A stretch of DNA of 64,000 nt from Isoetes taiwanensis (GCA_021234155.1 JAJEKV010000031.1:1419614-1483613), one strand, 5' to 3'; positions 20,441-31,858 are shown, counted from the stretch's first letter. The notes: generated from the sequence alone by a model not told the origin. Numbers and translations are program-made.

Positions 20441-22100
20441 GGGGCTGTTGCTTCAACAATTTTCCCATAGCAGGTTATTATTCCGTTTTATCTTTAGTAA
20501 TCTTATGTATGCTGCTTTTTCTTTCTGGTATGTCTCCCTCCCTCTATGTTCTTTTGTTTTCCTTTTTCTCCCCTTTTCGTCACCATCGCATGCTACCGAT
20601 GCCAAGGCCCTGTTCTTTCTGGTTCTATTCCTTTTCCCAAACACCTCTGTTGCTACTCTTACCATGATGTCATTGAGTGTATTACCATTGTCATTCGCAT
20701 TGTGTTTTCCCCATTCCCATTTTCCCATTTCCTCCCTGACTGTTTGTATGAATATATCTGTGTATTTTTCTTGAAATTGGATCCTCACTCTAAGCTTTCT
20801 TTTCCTCCTTTCCCCTGTGTTATTATTAATGTAGGCGTCCCACCCCTTCTGAGTATTAATTTGATCGGTCTATGACTCTCCCTTTTTCCAGACGGCCATT
20901 CCTGTAGCATTAGTCCTTCTATTCTTTCTACTGCTTGGTCGTTCAAAATTACATAATCTACTATGCTCTTACCATATTATGATTTCGTAAAACCCCCGTC
21001 CCTCCATTTTTCCTCCATTAGCTATGATCACCCCTTGCTGCCGTGAGTTCCAAAGATGAATTCGCCTTTAGTGTTGACCTCTGTCTTATCCTATGTATCT
21101 CTCCATTCATTCATTGTTCTTCTTTTTTGCATTGTATATTATCTGACCATCCTTCTCATCAGTGTTCTCGTGCTTTGTGCATGTTCCTGTCTGGTTCTGG
21201 CATTTAAGTCCCCTACTAGTATTATTGGTCCCTGTTCTTTCCATTTCATCATACTTTCCCCTAGGTCCAGCAACTCTAGCTTATCACTGTTTGGCAGATA
21301 ATATGCAATTATCAGAAATATGTCTTGTTTGTTTTTTCAATTGGACATTCAACACCATGTATCTTTTATTGATATCCGAATGTAACATACATCTTATTTG
21401 TTAGCTATACTATTCTTTACATAACGGGGCGGCCCACGACTTCCCCTCCCTATCTTGAAATCCTTGTCTTTCCAGCACGTGAACAGCTGGTATCCTTCTT
21501 CCTCTGGTAGCCTCTTGATGTTATGCTCCCATGTTTCTACCAGGCATATTATGTCGCAGCTGTGGGCACCTTCTAGTCTCTCTCCATCATCCCACGGGTA
21601 CCCGTGCATAGTTCGATTACCATATTGTCCGCCAGTCTCTTCCCCAGGTTGCTCGCCGAGGTCTCGTGCCTTCTGTCCCATTGCCCGCTCTTCTTGGTCT
21701 TCCTCTGGTCTTCATTGTCGGGGTTGGCCCCCCAAACCCTGCTTGTGTTGTTCGTCTTCTCTTCCCGCTTCCGCTTCTTCACCCCTCTGCGTTACGATTC
21801 CCTTCTAGCGTGATCGGCCCAGTGCTCCCCGGCCAATGCTGCTCTCCACCTTTGTTGTATTGTCTTGAGGGGATGTATGTTTTCCTTTTCCACTTCCGTT
21901 AATTTTGCTACTCCCTCATTGTCCCTCTGATCTGTTCTTGCCGGTTGAGTCGCTGTTCTCTTACCCTCTTGTGAAGGTAAACTTTGTGGATTTCTGACCC
22001 CCGCATGTATCCACTTGGTTGAAATTCCAGCTCCGCTTTGGCTAGCTCCTGTGTAGTCCTTGTGTTTGCATTCTTTATTAAAGACTCACGTGCTTTGATT
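20440..22100 (-). pseudogene. LINE endonuclease region
   Basis: Reading right to left, a broken AP-endonuclease-like domain is visible. 21681-21394 gives CDIICLVETWEHNIKRLPEE with GYQLFTCWKD, the usual 'ADIICLVETW' strand. About 21290-21180 gives a stretch like MKWKEQGPIILVGDLNAR, containing the catalytic GD-N motif. The linker to the reverse transcriptase (20788-20453) is a Lys/Arg-rich frame with YQKEKAAYIRLLKIKRNN. Frameshifts occur throughout. Codons and motif order fit a single former ORF2. Confidence 0.75.
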
Positions 22101-22562
22101 CCATTCCTCAATCTGGATCCCATCCGCAAGATTCTTTCTTTGGTTGCCAAGTCCCTCGATTAATGGGGTTTATATGTCTCGATCTCCCTCTCCATTGGCC
22201 TGACCGTAGTGCCTTGACAATGACGCTCCTGTGTTCCTTGAACACTGTCTCTATCACTTCTGCAGTAACTCGATATATATCCTCGTTAGGTCTCTCCACT
22301 ACCCCAATTAGCCTAACATCATGTTTAATCTTACTCTGCTCCTCATATTCCATTATATGTGGCTTTATCCTATCAAATGACTCCCATGCATCCAACTCAA
22401 CATTTGATTTCTCTAATTCAACCAACCTTTGCAGAATCTTTGCTTTCTCCTCTTCGATCTCGTTCATTCGGCGCTGCATTTCCTCGTTCGTCCTCTCCAC
22501 CCCTCCTAACCTCACATCCATACTAGAGATGGCTAGTTTGTTACTGTTGCATGTTTCAGCCA

Positions 22563-22570
22563 GTGCATTG
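22563..22570. repeat. 8-bp target-site duplication (left)
   Basis: GTGCATTG, exactly repeated at 23080-23087. Confidence 0.85.
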
Positions 22571-23079
22571 CAATGTTGTCCCAAACGTTTTGTACGTATG
22601 TAAAAAATATGTATGCATACGTTTTTTACAAGTATGTATCAATACAAACGTATTTTACAAAAACTTTTTTTTTCTCCCTTTTTTTTTTGGTAAATCAGAA
22701 ATCTACCTCCTTGATGAGCCTATTATTTGCTTATCCTGTGGAGGATGCTATCCAAGATCATTGTGAGGTGGCTAAGAAGCATTCAAGGAAGCAAGCAAGA
22801 CAATCAAACATGATTTGGAGTCTTCACCTTGTCATCTCAGGCTATGATCGTCTACTCCGTCCGAGCGGCGTTTAGGGCAACAGAGAAACGTATGAATGGA
22901 AGAAAAAAGAAGACTTACCTAAGATATTAACAAATATAATATGTTATATTGAAAAAAAAAAGCAAGGATAAAAAAACTACTAAATTTTTGACCAACGTTT
23001 TTATCATACATACGTATAATACGTTTGTTTCGAAAAATACGTTTGGCATATGTAAAATATGCGTATTTATACAACACTG
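22571..23079. mobile_element. Non-autonomous hAT-type element, 509 bp
   Basis: The ends CAATGTTGT... and ...ACAACACTG form a terminal inverted repeat (CARTGTTGT), and both subterminal regions carry 'gtatgtaaaaaatatg'-like words. The 8-bp duplication GTGCATTG flanks it. Short CAGTG-type inverted ends with 8-bp duplications define the hAT superfamily. The middle (22690-22890) is less AT-rich, with an open frame of about 60 codons that I do not recognise. It could be a transposase scrap or captured host sequence. Confidence 0.85.
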
Positions 23080-23087
23080 GTGCATTG
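23080..23087. repeat. 8-bp target-site duplication (right)
   Basis: GTGCATTG, matching 22563-22570. Removing 22571-23087 restores the LINE ORF1 frame context. Confidence 0.85.
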
Positions 23088-23290
23088 AGTGCATCCATGT
23101 TCGAAATTTTTGATTCTAACTGCTTGTCCATCTGTGCTAGGAAATCCCTAACGTCCTGCTGGCTTACTGGCGCTCTCGCTGCCTCTGCTCTCCTCTGCTG
23201 GCTGCTGTTGGTAATGTCGGCCATAGCTTCTGTTTGCGAGAAAACTCTGCGGTGGCCTTGGGCAGCGCGATCAAACTAGACTCTCTCTGG

Positions 23291-23959
23291 TAAGTTAGCC
23301 GTAATGCCTCCTTAAGGATATATATTACCTCCTTCTAAACGGTATTTTTGTTTAAAATTACCGTTTTAATTTGAATTTCAAAATGTCCATAATTACTCCG
23401 CCCGTCTCTTTTTATTATTACTCGATCTTCTCTTCCCGATATTGTCACATTTCTTCTTCGTCTGTTGGTCGAAGTTACTAAACCACTCCATAAAAAACTT
23501 ACTAAACCATCGTCCCATACTAAAAGCATTACGGGTTTGATGCGTAAACATGCAAGGCTTTAGGCCATTAAACAATCATGACATATGACATGTAAACACA
23601 AGGAGAACCATATAAATGCTATTTTAGCATTCTAAAAACCACGTATATATAACAATATATTAAACCACGTCTTATTACCACCATACCACACCACATTCAC
23701 AAACTATGCATATAAAGCATTATATTTAATTATTGCTTTTAAACATGTTAGAAAACCACCTTGGTGAACACCATATAAAATTCATATAAGGTTTTTAATG
23801 ATATCAACCCACAAAGATGTATTGGTTTTATTAAGCGGTTTTATATATATAACTAGGATAAAAACCTATATTGGTTTTAGTTTTGGGTGCCTTGTGTTTC
23901 TGAGCCGATTAGTTCAGTAGTTGCCTACCTGCATTAATTATGTATTTATGTGACAACAT
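23291..23959. other. AT-rich intergenic DNA
   Basis: No gene recognised. It is dominated by 'aaaccac' and 'atatata' words between 23630 and 23870. Confidence 0.4.
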
Positions 23960-23967
23960 TCCGTCCT

Positions 23968-24310
23968 TTCTGCACTTCTGCACTTCTGTATCTCTGCATT
24001 TCTGTATTTCTGTAATTCTGTATTTCTGTCATTTTGGTGATCTGGGAACCAGTTGGGGGCCGAGCTCGCGCTATCCTGGCCTATGGCGGGGGTTATACCC
24101 CTCAGTCCATAATTTTCCCCATTCTCCCTTTTGACAATTTTCGACAATTTTTGACAAATGAGGTATTCTTCATACCCCGCTAAAAAGTCATATTTTGTTC
24201 TCCTGATGTCAACGAGTTTTTAGTGGTCCGGGTTACCAGTTGGTGGGTCTAACCCTCGCTATCCTGGTGTATGGCGGAGGCTTAGCCTCTCTGTCCCGTA
24301 GCTTGCCCCG
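23968..24310. repeat. 'tatttctgt' minisatellite and diverged 200-bp duplication
   Basis: 23968-24035 is a run of 'gcacttctgtatttctgta' variants. The block 24036-24110 ('gggaaccagttggggg', 'cgctatcctggcctatggcgg') recurs in diverged form at 24227-24310 ('gggttaccagttggtggg', 'cgctatcctggtgtatggcgg'). Confidence 0.65.
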
Positions 24311-24376
24311 TCCACCTTTTACTCTGAGGTTCTTGTAGTCTTTTTGTCTTGTACCTTCAATGGTCCAGTTTTACCT

Positions 24377-24720
24377 TTACGAAGCTTGTTCCCTTGATAT
24401 TTTGTTCGTCCAACCTGGCATCGTTTCCTTATCTTTTTGCTTACCTGTCACCCCTTGTCCTATGTTTTTCCCGACTTCGACATATTCGCCACCCTTTTTG
24501 CGTTTAGATTTGGTTTCTACCGCAGTATGGTCTATCTCTCTTTGATTTTGCCTGCTATCATTTCCCTTCTGTTGTCGAATGTATCCTGTTATTATCCAGC
24601 ACACCGACTTACCCTGTATATGTCCACTGGTGAAACCGATCAAAGTGTATCCCCTGAGGCTCTTCCTCCTGTTATCGCATGTCATCCGAAGTGTCTTGTT
24701 GCCTGGTCCTAACCTGAATG
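24377..24720 (-). CDS. Uncharacterised Lys/Gln-rich open frame
   Basis: Read on the minus strand from about 24712, a frame of at least 102 codons contains LRGYTLIGFTSGHIQGKSVC, followed by a Lys/Arg/Gln-rich tail. I recognise no domain. It may belong to the same unknown element as the Cys-rich frame at 25246-25757, on the same strand. Confidence 0.25.
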
Positions 24721-25245
24721 TATGAGGATATCAGCAATTCCCCAACCATTTGTTCATTTTTGTTATAGAGTATAATGCTTTAGATCAGAAGCAATTCATC
24801 AGAAGTAGGCGATTTAAGCTATACAATGAAGCTGCTTTACCAGTAACAGCCGTTACTTCAAATTTTCTATTCAAAAATTCTCAAAGCAAAGATAACACAG
24901 GCGTATACATATAACATTGGTACATTCAGTCATGCTTAAGGCATGGTATTCTCTCAAGAGGCATAGTTTTCTCTTCTGGAAGACTTCATCTAATTCATTT
25001 AAACAATCAGACTCAGCCGAGGGCTGCTAGGGGTTACCCATCTTAGGAATTGACAGGGATCATATATGAAGCATAAGCTAAAGAGGATTGATTCAAAGTA
25101 AAAACAAAAGATAAAAACAAAAGATAAAAACAGAACAGTAGAAGAACAAAAAACCTAAGGTCAACTCCTATCCACCTCAGACCCCTTCCACTTTTCCCTT
25201 CTTTCCGTCTTTTCCTTGCTGCTTTATTGCATGGATTTACTTCTT

Positions 25246-25757
25246 CTACTTCTTTTCTGTCGATGGCTCTCCAATATCCTTGACTTTTTCCAGATTCCTA
25301 TGCATAAAAGCCTGGCATAAAAAATCCACTGGATTTTTCTCGCAGCAAAAAATGCAGACCTTGCCATAGTCGCCGATCATAAGATTATACTGGTAGCTGG
25401 TGAATTTCTGTATTGCCGCATGCATCTGAAGTCTATTGAAGCATTGCATCACTCTGTCCATATCCTGGCGCCGAACTGTATCGTTCTTGTCTGATAGAAC
25501 CCCAAGCACTCCTAGAAGGCCAAGGTTATAACCTGCATCTTTCATCGACTACGCATGGTGAATGCGGTCGCAAAACAGGCAATGGACGCACCCACAACTT
25601 ATGCATGACCCTAAACCTTTATACAAGCATAGGCAATCCGGCTCACGGTCTGGGTTCCATGGCACGGTAAGATGCCCGGAACCCCCGATCTCGGGCGCTT
25701 CATAGCTGACTTTCTATCTCCATCTTCATCGCTGATGATCTTTTTTCCTTTATCCAT
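25246..25757 (-). CDS. Uncharacterised Cys-rich open frame (broken)
   Basis: An ATG near 25757 (MDKGKKIISDEDGDRKSAMK, basic and acidic like a nuclear protein) is followed, after a frame change, by CISCGCVHCLFCDRIHHA. The 99-codon frame 25545-25246 then has VMQCFNRLQMHAAIQKFTSY and VCIFCCEKNPVDFLC. The repeated C-x2-C pairs suggest metal binding. One stop separates the halves near 25545. I cannot assign a family. Its neighbours are retroelement remnants. Confidence 0.3.
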
Positions 25758-25759
25758 TA

Positions 25760-26280
25760 TAAATTCCGAAATCTGCCGGAGCTAGGTCGGGCGCTGCACT
25801 AGAGCCGGAGCTCGGAGAATTCACAAAACTTAGAAAACTTGGAGGCGGAGCTTCACTCTTCACCTTCTCCTTGTTATATCCTTGTTATATCTTTTAGGGT
25901 TACGAAATCTATCTAAATTCCCGCTTCTTTATTACGCCCGTCTGTCTTAATTGCTGGTCTTGTCTTATCCTGTCCTCCTTATTTTCGTATGCATGTATCC
26001 GCCACCTGTCTACTACCTGTTACACTGACACCCGTACTATGTCCTCCCTTAATCCATAACCATAATTTATTACTTTATTACCTTCCCCGTCTGGTGTTTG
26101 TGATGATTAGTGTGACACGTCGGGCCAATTGTAGGTGTTAATTCCCTGCATTATAAATTATGATTCATATATTCTCACGATCGCCCGCGATTTACCACGT
26201 CTCCCCATCTTTTTAGTAATTCAACTATTTACGTAAATTCGGTTACCTACCATTTTTAATTAATATTATATTGTAATAAC
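25760..26280. other. Intergenic DNA
   Basis: 'tccttgttatatc' is duplicated near 25870-25890. No gene recognised. Confidence 0.3.
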
Positions 26281-26284
26281 TTAA

Positions 26285-26332
26285 ATGCTTAAATTAAATT
26301 AAATTAAATTAAATTAAATTAAATTAAATACC
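26285..26332. repeat. (TTAAA)n microsatellite
   Basis: About nine units, followed by a C-run and a T-run. Confidence 0.85.
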
Positions 26333-26696
26333 CCCCCATCCCCCCTTTTTTTTTCGTTTTAACGGATCTGTATTTTGAAATCCTTGCCGGGCAAGTTTTT
26401 AGTTCCTTTTAAGCCCATATTTTCTGTGTATCCGTGAGTTTACGATTTACTTTTATGCTTCAGTCTCTAATCTTGGAGCACAGTGGTACCCCTTGTTCAA
26501 CCTATTACCTTATTTTATTTTCCCATGCTGTTTTGAGACATTCTGAGATATTCATATCCCGACGATCAAAACCTTTCTCTTACCCGAGATCACAGTTACT
26601 GTATTTATATAATCTACAAACTTATAATATCCATGATTGAACGAATGAGTGCATGAGTGTGTATACTTACCTGACGTCGCTCTATCCCTGTTGACA

Positions 26697-26762
26697 CCCG
26701 CCCATCGCCCATCCACCCATCGCCCATCGCCCATCTATTCTATTCTACTTTATTCTATTCTT
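26697..26762. repeat. CCCATCG minisatellite followed by (TTCTA)n
   Basis: Five or six 'cgcccatc' units (26697-26733) lead directly into imperfect TTCTA units (26733-26762), the pentanucleotide that ends the LINE at 16.9 kb. Confidence 0.75.
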
Positions 26763-26849
26763 CAATTCTCTTCCTTGTGGCCATATTTAAATACTTTTTT
26801 TTTTCTTTCCATTAAGCCATAGCCCTCTGTCATGTTTTGAGTATTGGTC

Positions 26850-27120
26850 CATTTCATATGTGAGGATTGGATTACATGAAGCCTATCAATCCTCCATCTT
26901 CCAAAGGTCATAAGTATATATTCGGAGACACATGCATTTTTACAAAGTGAGTAGAAGCAATTCCAGCAAGGCATGCTACAGAAAGTACCACAATAAGCTT
27001 TCTTTATCATAATTTAACTCCTCAGTTTGGTGTTCCAACCATTCTTTTGTCTGATCGGGAAACCCATTTCATGGAGAAAGTAGTAGCTCAGGCACTTGTC
27101 AAGATTTCATGCTGATTTCT
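26850..27120 (+). pseudogene. Ty3/gypsy integrase core fragment
   Basis: GLDYMKPINPPSSKGHKYIF leads to VEAIPARHATESTTISFLYH, then PQFGVPTILLSDRETHFMEK. These are the standard words of the gypsy integrase core ('GLD..GPI.PPSS.G.KYI', 'KW.EA.P', 'FG.P..I..D.GTHF'). The second catalytic Asp (SDRETHF) is present, and the first (usually TDYFTKW) is lost in GDTCIFTK. No other part of the element is adjacent. Confidence 0.75.
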
Positions 27121-27219
27121 TTGATTATCCTTCACTGTTTTAGCCAAGATGGCTTTCAAAAATTAGCTAGTAGGCTCAACTTCTTCTTGTTGAGTACCAA
27201 ATTGAACACCTTCTTAAAT

Positions 27220-28745
27220 ATTTGATGATACTATAGGATGTATAGGCACAACATGCCCAACTTTCTAGTTAAATTTGCATACGGTTTCTGCCATGTTTGA
27301 TAGATCCCACTTTATAATAGCCATATAGAATTTTAAGTTAACAAGATATTGCTTTAGCAACATTTAAATTAGCCAGCTCAATAGTAGTCAGGGGCACAAC
27401 ATTAGTAGCACAGTGCCATTTTACACCATCCATCTTTCTTTCTGTCTTTTCTTTTTTGTTTTGGTTTTTTGTATAATAACTTGCTGACAGCTCTAAGAAT
27501 AGAATAGAATAGAATAGAGTAAAATGCTCCTTTGCATTTTAGTCATGCATGTTTCATTGTATGCACATGTCGAGTGGATGCATTTAGTTATACAAAAACT
27601 TCAAGCCTTAAATATCTCTAATAGTTCAAGCATGCCGCATTATATGTGCATGTTCAGTGGATATATTTTAGTTATAAACAAACTTCAAGCCTTAAAAATA
27701 TTTGTAGTCGTCAAGCATGCCTCGCTGTAAGTGGATGTATTTTATTTAATACACAAACTTCAAGCCTTAAATAATCTTGTAGTGCAATTCTAATAATTGT
27801 ATAATATGGCATTGCTTTGTACTATTGCAACCAACAATATTAAAATTAGCCAGCAACATAGTAGGAGAGTGCCATTTTACACAGTCCATCTTGGGATTAT
27901 TTTTTGATAGAATATAAGAGCTTTTATTGTCCACGGAGACTAATCGACCTATGGGACCTAACAAAATGGCGCAACAAACTTATTGCTGATGTAATATATC
28001 CAAGAGTTTTTTTCATGGCATTATAGATCTATTGCGTAAAGATACTGCAAATGCTGCAATAAGAGTTCCTTTGCATTTTAGTCATGCATGCCCCGTTGTA
28101 TATGCAAGTAGAGTGGATGCATTTAGTCATAGAAAAACTTCAAGCCTTAAATATTTCGAATAGTTCAAGCATGCCTCATTATATGGGCATGTACAAGTGA
28201 ATATATTTTAGTTATAAACAAACTTCAAGACGTAAAAATATATCTACTAGTCAAGCATGCCTCATTGTATGCGCAAGTAGAGTGGACGTGTCTTATTTAA
28301 TACACAAACTTCAAGCCTAAAATATTGTAGTGCATTTTTACCAATTGTATAATATGACATTGCTTTATACTATTGCAACCAACAATGTTAAAAGTAACCA
28401 GCTCAATAGTAGTTAGAGGTACAACATTAGTAGCATAATGCCATTTTACACAGCCCATTTTGGAATTATTCTCTTATGTAAAATAACTTGTTGGAAGCTC
28501 CAAGACTTATTTTGATGGCATTATTGATCTAGAGACTATAAAATGGTTGTTCTACTGCATGAAGATGCTGTAAAAAGTGTTCCTTTGCATTGTAATCAAG
28601 CATGCCGCATTATATGCACAAATAGAGTGGATGTATTTTAGTTATATACAATCTTCAAGCCTTATAAGACAACAAGGGTTGCATTGTCTTCATGCTGAAT
28701 GTACCAATTTCATTCATGGTAGAGTATGCATAGTCAACGGTTGGA
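27220..28745. repeat. Long direct repeat D, copy 1 (left of the P450)
   Basis: Key words are 'ttgatgatactataggatgta', 'gatagatcccactt', 'aacaagatattgctttagc' and repeated units of about 95 bases around 'caagcatgcctcattatatg...acttcaagccttaaa'. The same series occurs in the same order at 32966-33980. Within this copy the 95-base unit recurs near 27530-27780, 28075-28330 and 28590-28660. No coding capacity is recognised. Confidence 0.75.
27490..27520. repeat. (AATAG)n short tract
   Basis: Four to five units, the same pentanucleotide as the LINE tail. Confidence 0.75.
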
Positions 28746-28835
28746 CAAATTTATTAAGGATTGTTGACATGTCATATCAATGGGCCTTAGAATGGGCCTC
28801 AAAAATTGGGCCTCGGAAAGAAAAAATAAAAAAGA

Positions 28836-28912
28836 AAATTGGGCCCCAGAATTTAATGAGATTGAATTGAAATTGGGCCCCAGAATTTAATGAGATTGAA
28901 TTGAAGAAGATA
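28836..28912. repeat. 39-bp tandem duplication
   Basis: 'aaattgggccccagaattta' with the following 'atgagattgaattga' occurs twice in a row, 37-39 bases apart. Confidence 0.85.
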
Positions 28913-29071
28913 TCATAATGCGTCAAAAAGATATCGGAATAGAAGATGTTAGATGGCATATGAGGATTTGGTCAACTGATAGACGAGTTAATAATTGGGC
29001 TACAGAGTTATGCTTCAGAATAGGGGAAAACATAAGACGGACTGTGTTGTTCATGCATAGAAGAACTAAAC

Positions 29072-30680
29072 ATGGGTACACACTTAAACGGTGATATAGC
29101 TCTTCCTTTTATTCTTCTTTCTCTAGCCTTGCTTTTTCTTTCAATCAAATTATTTGCTCCCAAAAGCAATCAGAATCTTCCACCAGGTCCTCCAGGATTG
29201 CCCATAATAGGTCACTTGCACTTGCTGAGCAAATTTATTTATCGTGATTTGGATCGTATTTCCAAAAAATATGGGCCAGTTGTGCTGCTGAGAATGGGGG
29301 TGCACTCAACGTTGGTGGTTTCTTCGCCAGAGATGGCGAAAGAATTTCTAAAGGGGAATGACCATAATTTTCCATCAAGACCCAGTACTTTGGGTACAAG
29401 GGAGTTGGGCTATGATCAGAAGAGCATGATCTTGGCAAGCTATGGTGAATATTGGAAGCGAATGAGAAGATTTCTGAGCTTAGAGCTCCTCTCTTCCCAA
29501 AAGGTGGAGGAAAGCCGTGCTATCAGAGCAGCCGCCATATCTGATATGATCAAAATTATCGAATCTGAAGGAAGGGCTGGCAAAGACATTAATATGTCTA
29601 ACATGATAAACATTCTGAATTTTAATTTTATCAGCATGATGATCTTGGGAAAGGATTTGCCGAAAGAGAAAGCCCTCCAGATTAGAAATATCATTACTGA
29701 ATCAGTACTTTTATATGGAACTCTTGTTCCTGGAGATTTCATTCCTCTACTTTGGTGGACCGATATATTTCAAGGATACAAGTCCAAAATGAGGAAGGTA
29801 CATGTAAAGATGGATCAATTTCTAAGTAACATACTTGAGGAGCACCGGCTCCAAAATACAGAGACAAATAAGATGCAACATAGTAGTAATTTTATTGATG
29901 CAGTAACCCGCCATAATCTGGAACATGATGAGGTCAAAGCCATTATTCAGGTAATAAGCTAAGATTGGCAAAAGAGTACCATCAATTTTTATATAAAATC
30001 TGGTAGAATATCCTGGTTAACATGATTTTAATGCTAATTTAAAAAGCATATTCTTCTAATGCTAATGATTGATTCTTGTTGAGGATGTTTTGGGCAGAAT
30101 GAATCAACTTCAAGCACTCTACAATGGGCACTTTCGTGAGCTACTTCTGAATCCATCTATATTAAAGAGAGCACAAGAAGAAATAGATAAAACAATAGGC
30201 ATAAATGGGGTGCTAGATGAATCACCATAAATGATCCGAAATATCCGAAAAGCAATTGTGAAGGAGACATTGAGACTACATCCAACAAGCCACTTTTACT
30301 ACCACATGTGTCCTGTAGAAGATTGTATTGTGGTGGCTACTACATTCCCAAGGGAACTAGGTTGATGGTGAATGTTTGGGCAATAGGGCGAGATCCACAA
30401 GTATGGGAAAGGCCATTTGGAGTTTAATCCCGAAAGGTTTATGGAGAGCACCATCGATGTTAAAGGTCGATTTTAGCTTGCTACCATTTGGCTCGAGTGC
30501 GTATGACTGCCCGGTAGTGTTTTGGCTATGCGAACAATGGAAATTACTCTTGCACATCTGCTCCATGCCTTTGATTGGGATCTGCCAAGAAATAGCAAGC
30601 TTGATATGGAGGTAAATGGTGGGCAGGTTTTGAGCAGGGCGAATCCTCTCTTTGCAGTTGCCTCTCCCAGGCATCGTTAA
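29072..30680 (+). CDS. Cytochrome P450, CYP71 clan (two exons; exon 2 with frameshifts)
   Basis: Exon 1 (29072-29950) is open for 293 codons: an N-terminal membrane anchor ([18 protein letters not shown]), the Pro-rich hinge [17 protein letters not shown], then typical CYP71-clan words ([30 protein letters not shown]). A 133-bp intron (gtaata...gag) sits at the usual clan position before the I-helix. Exon 2 (30084-30680) shows WALSELLLNP across a break, KETLR (ExxR), [25 protein letters not shown] (PERF) and the haem Cys in FGS....CP. It ends [13 protein letters not shown] and stop. The breaks are one-base indels at CTG, CCGG or GG sites, so the gene may be intact in the plant. Product: ER haem monooxygenase, substrate unknown. 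Confidence 0.85.
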
Positions 30681-31258
30681 GTTTCTGGGGATAATAACAT
30701 CAGATGAGTAAAGAGCTGGAGTTCGACCTGTGTAAATGGAATCCCAGATTATGGTATATCTTGGCATTGAAGGTATGCACTATCATGTCCATTTCTGAGA
30801 TCAATATACATAACATGCATTACAGCTACTTACAAAAGAAATAAAATACATAGCTTCCTATTGCTCAAGTGGAATCCTGTTATATTCAGTCATCTGTTGG
30901 ATTCTAAATGCCGTAAATTTATTGAGTATTGACCTATTGTCTTGCCAAAAAGATAATATGCTTATTATACAAGCCTCAAATTCATTCAGCCAAATGGGAT
31001 TAGCCAAATTCTATTATAGATGAGAACTCACCAAAAAGTTACCTAATTTTTTACATTCTAATAGCATCTCTATGCTGTATTGTCTTTGCACAAGGAGTTC
31101 CCTCAGTTAACCCTGGTAGTTGGCCTAGATGCTTGTTGATATGGAATTAGATAAGCTGGGGGGGTAGAGCAGAGACAGATGATTAGGATTGCTGAATAAA
31201 ACATTTGGATTTGCGCATGTCGGCACTTAAGATCCAAATCAAGCCTTGCTTCTTATAA
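30681..31258. other. 3' flank of the P450 and spacer
   Basis: No further gene recognised; AT-rich. Confidence 0.3.
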
Positions 31259-31470
31259 TTGGCCTTGCAATGCCAAAGTTCCTGAAGGTCGTACTCCAAA
31301 AATGTCAGACAAGCCTATTCTTTTTCCAAAAGGAGAGCTTTTGTCACAATTAGATTTATTTAGAGACACTGTATATAGTAGAGATAACATTGTTTTTATG
31401 GGCATTAGTTCTGTACAGCTTGCAGCTTCCATCCAAAGGATGGATAAAGGGATAGCAATGCACAGATAAT
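31259..31470 (+). other. Unidentified open frame of about 70 codons
   Basis: A plus-strand frame contains KVPEGRTPKMSDKPILFPKG and ELLSQLDLFRDTVYS and ends at a stop near 31468. Composition is protein-like, but I recognise no family. The overlapping 126-codon minus frame is probably its shadow. Confidence 0.2.
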
Positions 31471-31858
31471 GCTCTGCCAGTACACGATTTGGAAGGGGGT
31501 CGATCATCTTCTCATCATTGCCATAATAGATTGCAGGGAAAAAATCCTCGAGTCCAAAATAGAAGAGGGAACAAAAGGGAATGAAAAAATTGGAAAACTG
31601 GTCCATATTTTTTAGAAATATGATCCAAATCATGATAAATACATTTGCTCAATAGGTGCAAGTGACCTATTATGGTTCTTTTTATAGAAGATTCGTGAGC
31701 ATATACAAATACAGTTTTACTGACTATATATGTGTTGTCTAGTCTACAATATCTAGATCATTTAGGCATCGAGATGAGCTGCATTCAACACAAGCATTTC
31801 ATGAATTACCTGGGCCGCACGCACTACCCAAATCCTGATTCCTCCCCTTCATTCTTTT

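Larger units (their letters stand above)
22108..23224 (-). pseudogene. LINE ORF1 (coiled-coil RNA-binding protein), split by an insertion
   Basis: The start is at 23224 (MADITNSSQQRRAEAARAPV). It continues VSQQDVRDFLAQMDKQLESK and is cut after NMDALNA at the 509-bp insertion. The frame resumes at 22562 with ALAETCNSNKLAISSMDVRL, then a heptad-like Glu/Arg/Leu coiled coil (NEEMQRRMNEIEEEKAKILQ) and a basic end with DVRLIGVVERPNED. This resembles L1-like ORF1 chaperones in plan. A homologous fragment lies at 12686-12985. Confidence 0.8.
16856..23290 (-). mobile_element. Non-L1 LINE with two ORFs and pentanucleotide tail, interrupted by a hAT-type insertion
   Basis: Reading right to left: ORF1 (23224-22108), AP-type endonuclease (about 22100-20440), reverse transcriptase (20440-17747), C-terminal zinc-binding domain (17574-17200), 3' UTR and (TATTC)n tail. 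The reverse transcriptase words QAGFRPEHSTTDHL, CCFVDFRKAFDTIPR and GVKQGCPLSPTLFGIYIDAL and the C-terminal C-x2-C...H-x4-C motif differ from the plant L1 type at 9.5 kb. They belong to another, less common LINE group in plants. The copy is damaged by a 1.22-kb internal duplication, frameshifts and the 509-bp insertion at 22571-23079. No clear target duplication was identified. Confidence 0.82.

Noticed and set aside
31253-31633. 126-codon minus-strand frame
   Set aside because: The plus-strand frame across the same bases is at least as protein-like, and neither matches a family.
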